Source: an uncultured Lachnospiraceae bacterium
GTDB lineage: Bacteria > Bacillota > Clostridia > Lachnospirales > Lachnospiraceae
Reading direction: 5' to 3'
Length of the DNA: 16,529 nt
NCBI GenBank assembly: GCA_934320895.1
Contig: CAKRFY010000046.1
Location: 1 to 16,529 of the forward strand
A model generated the notes under the pieces. That model was not told the DNA's origin and searched no databases. It saw nothing but the letters and a program-made list of their open reading frames with translations. The first letter of the stretch is position 1, and each line of letters opens with the position of its first letter. Below are positions 1 to 7,098 of this stretch, piece by piece. The position numbers and the translations under genes are program-made.

Positions 1-3
1 CAT
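1..3 (-). CDS. Start codon of a gene leaving the window on the left
   Basis: An ATG reading leftward lies at the extreme edge. It is preceded on the minus strand by AAAGGAG with 8 bases of spacing, a near-ideal ribosome binding site, and by a good promoter at 58-86. Only the start codon is inside the window, so nothing can be said about the product. Confidence 0.6.
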
Positions 4-33
4 GTTCTTGCTCCTTTCAATAATGCTTATTAT

Positions 34-51
34 CTGCGACATTATCCGCAG
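34..51 (-). promoter_or_regulatory. CTGCG/CGCAG dyad at the presumed transcription start
   Basis: A 5-bp inverted repeat (CTGCG, 8-base gap, CGCAG) lies directly downstream of the -10 box at 58-63, about where transcription would begin. It could be an operator or a short 5' hairpin of the leader of the gene starting at 3. The arms are short, so chance is possible. Confidence 0.3.
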
Positions 52-57
52 TCCTAA

Positions 58-86
58 ACTATATTTTCGCATAAATTTATTGTGAA
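58..86 (-). promoter_or_regulatory. Sigma-70/A type promoter for the left-edge gene
   Basis: On the minus strand, -35 TTCACA (86-81), a 17-base spacer and -10 TATAGT (63-58) form a good housekeeping promoter. The leader would be about 50 nt, ending in the AAAGGAG-ATG at the window edge. The promoter lies just past the 3' end of the sulfotransferase gene, so the left-edge gene probably has its own transcript. Confidence 0.6.
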
Positions 87-123
87 GTCTATACCTTTTT
101 GAAAAATTTTGTCATTTTTTTGC

Positions 124-2103
124 TTATTTTTCAATTATTTTGATAAATTTTTCTGTTTTGTAAATATTTCCAAGGTATTGAAAAAAGATTTCGTATTTTT
201 CAGCAGGCAAATTGTCTAAAGGCATACTTACATGATAACATTGTTTCATAAAAATCTCATTTTCCTGAACAGTGTCCGTAAAATCTTGAATATATAAATT
301 TTTTTCACTCTTTAAAAATATTTTTTCAACTGTATGATCACGATTATAAATTTGCAATATATCACCGAGAATCCTGAGATTTATTTTTTGTGAATTTAAA
401 TCGAAGGCAACAAATAGATCATAATCTTTTTTTGAAAAAGATTTAAATTCAGTTTCCGATGCCTTATAAGGGCATTTAAGCATACCTATTACGTTTTTAG
501 TTTCTTCAGGCATTGATGCTGACATTTTTGTAATGTCAAAGTCGATAAATTGTCCACAAAAAAAGTCTGCTTCACATTCTATTTCTTCTTTTAACTCTTT
601 AGTGTTGAGATCATAACCGAGTACTTTTGCATGAATATTATCTTCTACAGGCTTTATATTTCCACACATAGCATATATAAGATTTTTTTCTGTATCCAAA
701 ACTGCATTTGATCTGGTAACACTAAGTTGTGTTTCAAATCTGTTATTCATTTTAACTGTTTTATCTGTTTCATCAATTGTATAAATACATATATAAGATT
801 TTTTTACATCATCAAAATACGATACAGGTCTCCTATTTGCAGTATGATTATCAAAAAGCATGATCTTTAATATATTATGACCTCTCTCCTGTTTTCTTTC
901 AATTATTTTTACTGCATGCTGTTGAAAGAACCATTCTATATCGCCGATAGGCTGTAGTACTTTGTCAATTTGTTTTGTTTCCTTGTAAAAATCTGGATTA
1001 GCAAAAAGCCACTCCATGACGCCGGTTTTCATATTTACTTTTGCAATTGAGTGTATATTGCGCATACATAACAAAACAGCATCTTCATCTTTGATATAGT
1101 CAATTGCATTTATGTGAGCCCAGTCATGTCTGGTTTTATAGGTATCATCAAAAATATCCTTAACGTTTATGCTCCTTTTGACCATTCCATCTAAAAGATC
1201 TATCTCTGCAGCAACATTTTCTTCAAAACCGTCATCTATTGAACTTGATGAAATAATAAATTTATTGTTTCCATCTTCATTCTTTGCAAAATGGTGTACG
1301 CCCCTTTCATTTTTTATTGTTTTATATGCACGCCCCAAAAAATCCATTTCATGCATTATAACAGAGTGGGCATTGCCGTAATTTGGACAGCGCATCCTTT
1401 TTTCTACAAACAGATAATTTGTGTCGTCTAGTAAATGTATTCCATAAGAATATGATTGTCTTGACTGTAAATATCGTATATTGCCATTTTTATCAAAAGC
1501 ATATGTTACTTCACTGTATCCACCTGTAACAAGACAGAATTTATCTATATTATCCGATGTCTTCTTTATATTTACTTTAAAGTTAAAGTTGGAGTTTTTA
1601 TGTGAGTTTATAAGTATTTTTTTTGAATCAATACAATTTCCATCTTTGTCTAAAAGTTCTAGTTTTACAATATTAAAAGCGTTGCTGTATAGGCCTAAAA
1701 TAGCAGTCTGATGTTTTGTCGTATAGTTATTGTCATAATTAACATAATCTTCTGAGCCACGTTGACCTAAAATTGTGTATTTTACAGTACAATTTACATC
1801 TGTGTTAAAGATAACGATTGCGGAAAGTGGTGCGATTCCATATGGGTTTATTATGACAAGTGATTTTTTAAATGAATATATTTTTTTGTTTAATAGTTCT
1901 TCTATTAACTTTGATTTTCTCTGGGTTATTTCAGCTGGAGTAAAAAATACTTTATCTATATCAGTTATAATTTGTCGGCCTTTTGTATCATAATGCTCGC
2001 TATTCTGCAATTTTATTTTTGCATCAAGCCATGACGTATCATATATATATGTTTTAAATAATATACGCTTTACCAATGATGAAATTGTTGATTTTATGCT
2101 CAT
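124..2103 (-). CDS. Arylsulfate sulfotransferase-like protein (AssT family), no signal peptide
   Basis: 659 residues. The family (PF05935) transfers sulfate between phenolic esters and phenols through a sulfohistidine, without PAPS. The expected catalytic signature is visible in order. A His pair is at 270-271 (GVHHFAKN). DWAHIN carries H330, followed 18 residues later by R348 (CMRNIHS), the same spacing as H356/R374 of E. coli AssT. H396 in WFFQQHAVKI is the likely sulfated histidine. Residues 1-190 are beta-rich and probably form the N-terminal domain, and the rest fits a six-bladed propeller. I chose the ATG at 2103 because GGAGG lies 8 bases before it; an upstream in-frame ATG at 2118 overlaps that site. 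Unlike Gram-negative AssT there is no signal peptide, and about a dozen Cys are scattered, suggesting a cytoplasmic or unusual location. Substrate unknown. The family call is fairly secure, the activity inferred. Confidence 0.8.
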   Translation of the reverse strand: MSIKSTISSLVKRILFKTYIYDTSWLDAKIKLQNSEHYDTKGRQIITDIDKVFFTPAEITQRKSKLIEELLNKKIYSFKKSLVIINPYGIAPLSAIVIFNTDVNCTVKYTILGQRGSEDYVNYDNNYTTKHQTAILGLYSNAFNIVKLELLDKDGNCIDSKKILINSHKNSNFNFKVNIKKTSDNIDKFCLVTGGYSEVTYAFDKNGNIRYLQSRQSYSYGIHLLDDTNYLFVEKRMRCPNYGNAHSVIMHEMDFLGRAYKTIKNERGVHHFAKNEDGNNKFIISSSSIDDGFEENVAAEIDLLDGMVKRSINVKDIFDDTYKTRHDWAHINAIDYIKDEDAVLLCMRNIHSIAKVNMKTGVMEWLFANPDFYKETKQIDKVLQPIGDIEWFFQQHAVKIIERKQERGHNILKIMLFDNHTANRRPVSYFDDVKKSYICIYTIDETDKTVKMNNRFETQLSVTRSNAVLDTEKNLIYAMCGNIKPVEDNIHAKVLGYDLNTKELKEEIECEADFFCGQFIDFDITKMSASMPEETKNVIGMLKCPYKASETEFKSFSKKDYDLFVAFDLNSQKINLRILGDILQIYNRDHTVEKIFLKSEKNLYIQDFTDTVQENEIFMKQCYHVSMPLDNLPAEKYEIFFQYLGNIYKTEKFIKIIEK

Positions 2104-2143
2104 TATTATGTCCTCCATTGCAACTTGAATTTTTCATTAAATG

Positions 2144-2181
2144 AGTATCTTTCTATTAATTCTTAAGTTTTTCTTAAGTTT
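2144..2181 (-). promoter_or_regulatory. TCTTAAGTTT direct repeat upstream of a possible -10 box
   Basis: TCTTAAGTTT occurs perfectly at 2161-2170 and 2172-2181, an 11-bp (one helical turn) period. On the minus strand a -10-like GATACT (2149-2144) follows 11 bases after the repeat, with no recognisable -35 box. This arrangement resembles promoters activated by OmpR/PhoB-type response regulators, whose subunits bind tandem half-sites. The regulator and the -10 assignment are inference. Confidence 0.4.
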
Positions 2182-2187
2182 CGAATA

Positions 2188-2257
2188 ATTCCGATTTTAA
2201 AACAAAATTATGTCAAACATTTTACAAAATTGTGGTATTGTTACCAATTTTTGTCAA
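2188..2257 (-). promoter_or_regulatory. Two TTGACA boxes, possible sulfotransferase gene promoters
   Basis: Consensus TTGACA reads leftward at 2257-2252 and at 2216-2211. The first has CACAAT (4/6 match) 17 bases downstream; the second only CGGAAT (3/6). Either could drive the sulfotransferase gene with a 70-110 nt leader. The rest of the 2104-2409 gap is AT-rich, and I see no further RNA element there. Confidence 0.35.
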
Positions 2258-2328
2258 TTTTTTTAGTCTTTGTATAATTCATATACTGAATTATTATTTT
2301 TTATACAAAACTTTGTAAAATAATTGCA

Positions 2329-2358
2329 TTGAATTTGTAATGTTTTATTTGTTATAAT
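2329..2358 (+). promoter_or_regulatory. Promoter of the Rho_N/SEC-C gene
   Basis: TTGAAT (2329-2334), an 18-base spacer and a perfect TATAAT (2353-2358) precede the gene at 2410. A leader of about 45 nt results, ending in a CGGAGGA ribosome binding site at 2394-2400. Confidence 0.6.
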
Positions 2359-2409
2359 ATTATTTACTGGATTTATTATATCCATACAATGTACGGAGGA
2401 ATTAGTAAA

Positions 2410-2883
2410 ATGGAAAATCTTAATAAATTACTTAACAATTATAAAGTTACTGAACTTAAAGAAATAGCTAAAAATTCAGGAATCAAAGGATATTCAAAAT
2501 TAAAGAAGGCTGAACTTATAGATGTTATTATAACTCAGCTTGCAGATACAGATGTTTCAGAACTTAATCTGCCTGATGAAATCAAAAACAGCATAAATGC
2601 TAACGCAGAGACTGTTGCAGCTAATATTGTTTCTGCTTTAAAAAGTGATGATAACACAGAATCAGATGAAAATACCAGCGATTCAGATGATGGCATTATA
2701 AGATTTAAAAACCGCATATTTGGAGTTGCACCACTTGTCGCAAATGTAATCCCAAAGGATATGCCTGTGCCACCTTCAAATACACCAGACAGCTTTATGC
2801 AGATAAAGAAAATATACCCTAATGATAAATGTCCATGTGGAAGTGGTAAGAAATATAAAAAATGCTGCGGAAAAACAGCTTAA
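2410..2883 (+). CDS. Small Rho_N/SAP-like plus SEC-C zinc motif protein
   Basis: 157 residues; function unknown. Residues 3-45 (YKVTELKEIAKNSGIKGYSK and onward) match the Rho N-terminal/SAP-like helical fold, often used to bind nucleic acid. A linker of low complexity, rich in Ser, Asp and Glu, spans about 78-95. The C-terminus, CPCGSGKKYKKCCGK, is a textbook SEC-C zinc-binding motif with C141, C143, C152 and C153; it is found at the end of SecA and in many stand-alone proteins. The ATG at 2410 is preferred over 2389 because GGAGGA (2395-2400) sits 9 bases before 2410 and overlaps the coding run from 2389. It is a monocistronic gene between its own promoter and a strong terminator, divergent from the sulfotransferase. 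A nucleic-acid or ribosome-associated role is plausible but only inferred. Confidence 0.85.
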   Translation: MENLNKLLNNYKVTELKEIAKNSGIKGYSKLKKAELIDVIITQLADTDVSELNLPDEIKNSINANAETVAANIVSALKSDDNTESDENTSDSDDGIIRFKNRIFGVAPLVANVIPKDMPVPPSNTPDSFMQIKKIYPNDKCPCGSGKKYKKCCGKTA

Positions 2884-2887
2884 AGAT

Positions 2888-2929
2888 CAAAAAGAACACG
2901 ATGAGTACTTCAGATCGTGTTCTTTTTTT
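2888..2929 (+). terminator. Bidirectional intrinsic terminator
   Basis: A 12-bp perfect stem (AAAGAACACGAT at 2891-2902 with ATCGTGTTCTTT at 2914-2925) encloses an 11-base loop and continues into seven Ts on the plus strand. On the minus strand the stem is followed by five Ts. It can therefore end both the plus-strand gene at 2410-2883 and the long minus-strand cluster whose last stop is at 2983. Confidence 0.9.
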
Positions 2930-2982
2930 ATTCATTGATTATTATACAAATGACTTCTATTATATCTTAGCTAATATACAGA

Positions 2983-3651
2983 TTATCTTTTTTCTACAAT
3001 ATCATCCTGTTTTTTGTATATACTGCCTTTTGGTATATATCCCCTGACACTTGATAATGGATATACATTCGTATTACTTCCGATAATAGTTCCAGGGTTT
3101 AATACACTGTTGCATCCGACTTCAACATAATTTCCAAGAATAGCTCCCATCTTTTTAAGTCCTGTTGCTATTTTATCACCTTCATATTTTATTACAACAT
3201 TTGTTTTATCTGATTTTACATTTGATGTGATAGAGCCGGCACCCATATGTGATTTATAGCCAAGGATTGAATCACCTACATAGTTGTAATGTGGAACCTG
3301 AACATTATTAAATAATATTACATTTTTAAGCTCCGTCGAATTACCAACAACACAATTCTCTCCTACTATGGCATTTCCCCTTATAAATGCTCCTGGTCTT
3401 ACTTCAGTATTCTTTCCTATGATACATGGTCCGTTAATAGTGGCTGTTGGCGCGATAGTAGCTGATTTTGCAATCCATACATTATTATCTTTTTTGTCAT
3501 ATTCGTCTGATGAAAGTGTTTCACCTAAACTTACAACAAAATCTTTTATTTTTGGCAGAACATCCCATGGAAAATCAATATCCGTGAAAATATCAGCTGC
3601 GATCGTCTCATCAAAATTAAATAAATTCTTATTTTTTAAATTTTCATACAT
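2983..3651 (-). CDS. Left-handed beta-helix acyltransferase, GlmU C-terminal-like
   Basis: 222 residues. Residues about 58-205 carry hexapeptide repeats (IxxxAxI-type, e.g. ATIAPTATINGPCIIGK) forming a left-handed parallel beta-helix. The block HYNYVGDSILGYKSHMGAGS aligns closely with the acetyltransferase half of GlmU. By alignment to E. coli GlmU the active residues appear kept: R85 (R333), K109 (K351), H121 (catalytic H363), Y124 (Y366), N144 (N386) and K149 (K392). K109 to H121 and H121 to N144 have the same spacing as in GlmU. One extra helical coil lies between R85 and K109. The uridylyltransferase half is absent; residues 1-55 form a short unrelated cap. Likely a trimeric cytosolic acetyltransferase of an amino sugar (phosphate) or a sugar nucleotide; substrate unknown. 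GAGG stands 7 bases before the ATG. It is the last gene of the minus-strand run, 78 bp after topB. Confidence 0.8.
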   Translation of the reverse strand: MYENLKNKNLFNFDETIAADIFTDIDFPWDVLPKIKDFVVSLGETLSSDEYDKKDNNVWIAKSATIAPTATINGPCIIGKNTEVRPGAFIRGNAIVGENCVVGNSTELKNVILFNNVQVPHYNYVGDSILGYKSHMGAGSITSNVKSDKTNVVIKYEGDKIATGLKKMGAILGNYVEVGCNSVLNPGTIIGSNTNVYPLSSVRGYIPKGSIYKKQDDIVEKR

Positions 3652-3704
3652 ATAAATGCCTCATTTCTATACTAATATAATTTTTTACTTTTTCATATGT
3701 TTCT

Positions 3705-3734
3705 TCTAAATAAATTTTTAAAAATTTATTTAGA
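3705..3734. repeat. 30-bp perfect loopless palindrome at the topB stop
   Basis: Two 15-base arms meet without a gap at 3719/3720: TCTAAATAAATTTTT and its exact reverse complement. The element is purely AT except for the C and G near its ends, and it contains the topB stop codon (3732-3730). It could be a weak RNA hairpin at the topB 3' end or a protein site. It lacks a following U-run on either strand, so it is not a classical terminator. Confidence 0.6.
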
Positions 3735-5808
3735 CATTTAAATTTGTTTTATTTTTATTGATAGTTTTATAATTTGTAGTTTTATAATTTGCGGCTGCTT
3801 TATCAAAATATGGTTTAAAAAGATTCTGATAATTTTTATTTTTTACATTCTGTACATGACTTGTAATAAACTTATTTAGTTTCATCATGTACTCATCTTC
3901 TGTTATCTTACCGTCTGCAACCATTGTAAGACCAAGTTCCCAGCTTGCTGTAAGTTCGGGATTTAAAAGCGCACGAATAGATGCAAACACAACATCATGC
4001 ACCATCTCACCCAGAAGCGTCGGAGTTATTATCTGTGTTTTTTTATTTAATGACAGATACTTTATATTCACAAGTTTGCTGAGTATCTCTGCTCTTGTAG
4101 CACTTGTCCCAATACCGCTTCCTTTTATCTGTGCACGAAGATCCTCATCTTCGATAAGCTGACCTGCATTTTCCATGGCAAGTATCATAGAACCTGAGTT
4201 GTATCGCTTAGGAGGCGATGTTTCACCCTCTTTTATTTCAGCAGAGAATAATTCTATTTCCATGCCCTTTTTTAGTTGTTTAAGCTTTTCAATTGCATTT
4301 TCATCAAGTTTATTGTCTGAACTTTGTATTCCGTCTGTATTATTTTCGGAAGTTTGCCTGTCAGTAATCTTCTGTTTTGCAAAAGAAGCTGTAGCAATAG
4401 CAAGATAACCCTCATTAGTCAAAATTTTAAAACTGGCAAAAAAATGTTCCTGTAATCTCTCGGCTATAATGTTTATCTTAAGATATTCCGCTGATGGATA
4501 GAAGATACATAAAAACCTTCTTACGATAACCTCATATACTTTTGAAGCAGTCTGACTTATACTATTTAAAGCATTAAATCCCTGTCCTGTAGGTATTATT
4601 GCATAATGGTCAGTAATTTGTTTATCATTTACATATTTAGTTTTTTCAATCCCTTTATAACTTTGAGATTCGAGTATGCCAGAGGCAATATTACTTAAAA
4701 TAGCATAGTTTCTAAGTCCACTGATATTTTTATATATCTCCTTTGCGACCGCTGTTGACAAAACTCGTGCGTCAGTTCTTGGATATGTAACAAGCTTCTT
4801 TTCATATAATTCCTGAACTATTTTTAATGTTTCGTCAGGACTTATCTTAAAAAGTTTTGAACATGTATTTTGCAATTCTGCAAGATTAAACAATAGTGGT
4901 GGATTTTTCTTTTCCTTTTTCTTTTCCGCCTTACATACTACTGCTTTAACGGAAGGAGGGATTATTTTTAATTCATCAATGAGCTTTGCTGCATCTTCTT
5001 TTTTATTGAATCCATTTTCTTTATATAAAAGATGTGATCCAAAGTATTTTGAACCTTTTACAGCTCGCCATTCTCCATTAAATTTCTGCCCTTCATATCC
5101 GAAATTTCCAATAACACGATAAAAAGGCGTTTTTACGAAATCACGTATCTCACGTTCTCTTTTCACTACCATACCAAGGACACAAGTCATGACCCTTCCA
5201 ACTGAAACAGCAGACCATTTGCCATTATTTAAATAGTCCATTATAGTTTTTCCATATTTAAGAGAAAGAACTCTTGAAAAGTTTATACCCATAAGATAAT
5301 CACTTTTTGCCCTGAGATATGCGGCTGAAGAAAGATTATCATATTCTGATAGAAGTCTTGCCTCTTTTATCCCTCTTTTTATTTCCTCCTCCGTCTGTGA
5401 GTCTATCCAGACACGCCTTTTTTCTTTGTCGGGAGATACTCCAGCCATATCATCGACAAGCCGATATATATATTCTCCCTCACGCCCTGAGTCAGTACAG
5501 ACATAAATGCAGGATACATCATCTCTATTTAAAAGACCCTTTACTATATTAAATTGTTTTGAAACGCCTGGAATTACCTCGTATAAAAAGTGTTCTGGAA
5601 TAAATGGCAGTGTCTGAAAGCTCCATTTTTTGAGTACAGAGTCATATACTTCGGGATAACTCATTGTAACAAGATGACCTACGCACCATGTCACAATATT
5701 GTTATTCGATTCAAGATAGCCATTAGAGGCATTTCCAGTGACATTAAGAACTTTCGCAAATTCTTTAGCTACACTCGGCTTCTCAGCTATAAATAAATTT
5801 TTGCTCAT
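3730..5808 (-). CDS. topB: DNA topoisomerase III (type IA)
   Basis: 692 residues. It relaxes or decatenates DNA by passing a single strand through a transient 5'-phosphotyrosine break. The N-terminal TOPRIM domain shows E9 in IAEKPSVAKEFAKVL and TDSGREGEYIYRLV at 105-118 with D106 and E110; the DxG form replaces the DxD of E. coli but is usual in Firmicutes TopB. The catalytic tyrosine is Y342 in VTYPRTDARVLS. IGTSATRAEIL at 566-576 is the conserved domain I/III motif. There are no C-terminal zinc fingers; the tail after about 660 is Lys/Asn/Thr-rich with a repeated NYKT unit. The start has a modest AAGGAT site. The gene begins 17 bp after the 49-residue membrane protein gene and is surely co-transcribed with it. 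Nothing nearby suggests a conjugative element, so this is probably the chromosomal copy. Confidence 0.95.
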   Translation of the reverse strand: MSKNLFIAEKPSVAKEFAKVLNVTGNASNGYLESNNNIVTWCVGHLVTMSYPEVYDSVLKKWSFQTLPFIPEHFLYEVIPGVSKQFNIVKGLLNRDDVSCIYVCTDSGREGEYIYRLVDDMAGVSPDKEKRRVWIDSQTEEEIKRGIKEARLLSEYDNLSSAAYLRAKSDYLMGINFSRVLSLKYGKTIMDYLNNGKWSAVSVGRVMTCVLGMVVKREREIRDFVKTPFYRVIGNFGYEGQKFNGEWRAVKGSKYFGSHLLYKENGFNKKEDAAKLIDELKIIPPSVKAVVCKAEKKKEKKNPPLLFNLAELQNTCSKLFKISPDETLKIVQELYEKKLVTYPRTDARVLSTAVAKEIYKNISGLRNYAILSNIASGILESQSYKGIEKTKYVNDKQITDHYAIIPTGQGFNALNSISQTASKVYEVIVRRFLCIFYPSAEYLKINIIAERLQEHFFASFKILTNEGYLAIATASFAKQKITDRQTSENNTDGIQSSDNKLDENAIEKLKQLKKGMEIELFSAEIKEGETSPPKRYNSGSMILAMENAGQLIEDEDLRAQIKGSGIGTSATRAEILSKLVNIKYLSLNKKTQIITPTLLGEMVHDVVFASIRALLNPELTASWELGLTMVADGKITEDEYMMKLNKFITSHVQNVKNKNYQNLFKPYFDKAAANYKTTNYKTINKNKTNLNV
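3762..3791. repeat. 15-bp tandem duplication in the topB 3' end
   Basis: TAGTTTTATAATTTG is repeated exactly, head to tail, at 3762-3776 and 3777-3791. On the coding strand it gives the consecutive NYKT units of the TopB tail. Its length is a multiple of three, so gain or loss of a copy would keep the frame. Confidence 0.8.
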
Positions 5809-5825
5809 TATAATTATCCTTAAAT

Positions 5826-5975
5826 TTATTTGTCACAGGGTTTTCTATCAGCAAGAAAGGCCGTATAACTCTTATGGCTAAATATCGCTAATACGATTGC
5901 GACCCCTGCAAGACAAACATATTTAACGATTTTTGTTACATTTATATCTACATTTACTCTTGTTCCTTTTTCCAT
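5826..5975 (-). CDS. 49-residue single-pass membrane protein
   Basis: Residues 1-15 are polar (MEKGTRVNVDINVTK), residues about 17-32 form one hydrophobic segment (IVKYVCLAGVAIVLAIF), and the tail is polar and basic, ending RKPCDK. The ATG at 5975 follows GGAGG with 6 bases of spacing; an in-frame ATG at 6008 lacks a site and runs through the hairpin at 5992-6009, so I reject it. The gene sits 66 bp after hydE and 17 bp before topB on the same strand. I do not recognise a family. The good ribosome binding site and tight spacing argue that it is real. Function unknown. Confidence 0.7.
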   Translation of the reverse strand: MEKGTRVNVDINVTKIVKYVCLAGVAIVLAIFSHKSYTAFLADRKPCDK

Positions 5976-5991
5976 GATCAACCTCCATTCT

Positions 5992-6009
5992 TGTGCAGCT
6001 ATCTGCACA
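5992..6009. repeat. TGTGCAG/CTGCACA hairpin between hydE and the small membrane gene
   Basis: A 7-bp perfect inverted repeat (TGTGCAG at 5992-5998, CTGCACA at 6003-6009) with a 4-base loop lies immediately before the ribosome binding site of the 49-residue protein. The same heptamer pair occurs at 6113-6127 and 7099-7134. There is no U-run, so this is not a normal terminator. Confidence 0.6.
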
Positions 6010-6041
6010 TAACAATATATCTAATTTACAAACACTTTGTT

Positions 6042-7085
6042 TTATTCTTTATAATCTCCTCTGCTAACAGTCATCTCATATCCCACAGATTCTATTCTTC
6101 GTCTGAGACATCCTGCACACTGTGCAGATTCCTCTCCTGTACATATTTTATTGTCGTAAAGCTGATATTTCTTTCGTACTGAGACAGGTGAGAGATTTGG
6201 CATAACTACATTTGCTCCCGCTTTAAGACCAAGTTCCCTTCCATTCGGTGCAATCGTTCCAAGTGCTGTTGTCGAAGGTAATAACACATTTGGAAACATA
6301 AGTCTTAAAACTCCAAGTAAAAACAGCGTCTGTTCAAGAGTTCCATTTTCCATATCTGCAAATGGTGTATCCTGTTGCGATATATATGGTCCTATTCCTA
6401 TCATATGCGGTTGAAGTTCCTTTAAAAACAACAGATCATTTACAAGGTATTCTGTTGTTTGATACGGAGATCCCACCATGAACCCGGCACCAACCTGATA
6501 TCCGATCTCTTTTAAGTCAAAAAGACATTTTTTTCTGTTTTCAAGTGAAAGATTTTCAGGATGCAGCTTTTTGTAATGTTCATCAGTAGCAGTTTCATGT
6601 CTTAACAGATATCTGTCGGCACCTGCATCAAACCAGTATTTATATGTGTCGTGGTCTCTTTCGCCAACAGATAAAGTCACGGCGCAGTCATCATGTTTTG
6701 ATTTTATTTCTTTTACAATCTCTGCTATTTTTTCAGTAGTAAAGTACATATCTTCGCCGCCCTGAAGCACAAAAGTCCTGAATCCCAGTCTATATCCCTC
6801 ATCGGCACAATTAAGTATCTCTTCTTTAGTAAGCCTGTATCTTGATGCATTTGTGTTACTTTTTCTTATACCACAGTAATAACAATCATTACGACAGTAA
6901 TTACTAAATTCTATAAGGCCTCTTATATAAACATCTTTCCCATATATATCTTCTCTCACTTTTCTTGCAAGAGAAAAAAGATATTCAGCATCTTTCTCGT
7001 CGTGCTCTGAAAGCAGTTTATAAAATTCGTCAGCAGATAATATACTGTTTTTGTGTAATTTATCTATCAATTCTTTTTGAAGCAT
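6042..7085 (-). CDS. hydE: [FeFe]-hydrogenase H-cluster radical SAM maturase HydE
   Basis: 347 residues, the usual HydE length. HydE is a cytosolic radical SAM enzyme that processes the HydG-made Fe(CO)2(CN)cysteine synthon on the way to the di-iron subcluster, which HydF delivers to hydrogenase. The CX3CX2C motif is C64, C68, C71 in NYCRNDCYYCGIRK. The C-terminal cysteines C315, C323 and C326 have the same 8/3 spacing as the auxiliary cluster of Thermotoga HydE, which separates it from BioB and PylB. LQGGEDMYF and the MVGSPYQT block are typical. The reading frame is open to 7232, but that part overlaps the upstream LUD gene. I start at 7085, where GGGGA lies 6 bases upstream (7097 is the alternative). 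hydF, hydG and hydrogenase genes are not in the window. Confidence 0.93.
   Translation of the reverse strand: MLQKELIDKLHKNSILSADEFYKLLSEHDEKDAEYLFSLARKVREDIYGKDVYIRGLIEFSNYCRNDCYYCGIRKSNTNASRYRLTKEEILNCADEGYRLGFRTFVLQGGEDMYFTTEKIAEIVKEIKSKHDDCAVTLSVGERDHDTYKYWFDAGADRYLLRHETATDEHYKKLHPENLSLENRKKCLFDLKEIGYQVGAGFMVGSPYQTTEYLVNDLLFLKELQPHMIGIGPYISQQDTPFADMENGTLEQTLFLLGVLRLMFPNVLLPSTTALGTIAPNGRELGLKAGANVVMPNLSPVSVRKKYQLYDNKICTGEESAQCAGCLRRRIESVGYEMTVSRGDYKE
6113..6127. repeat. CTGCACA-C-TGTGCAG palindrome inside hydE
   Basis: A 15-bp perfect dyad with one central base falls in the hydE 3' end, on codons around the auxiliary-cluster residues SAQCAG. It uses the same heptamer as the two intergenic inverted repeats flanking hydE. 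Coding constraint (two nearby Cys) could explain it by chance. Confidence 0.5.
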
Positions 7086-7098
7086 ATTATTCCCCATT

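Noticed and set aside
3652..3704. Separate promoter for the GlmU-like gene (TATATT at about 3672-3677)
   Set aside because: No -35 box at an acceptable distance, and co-transcription with topB is simpler.
5452..5500. Loss of a TOPRIM aspartate in TopB (TDSGREGE instead of DxD)
   Set aside because: The DxG form is normal in Firmicutes TopB, so this is not a defect.
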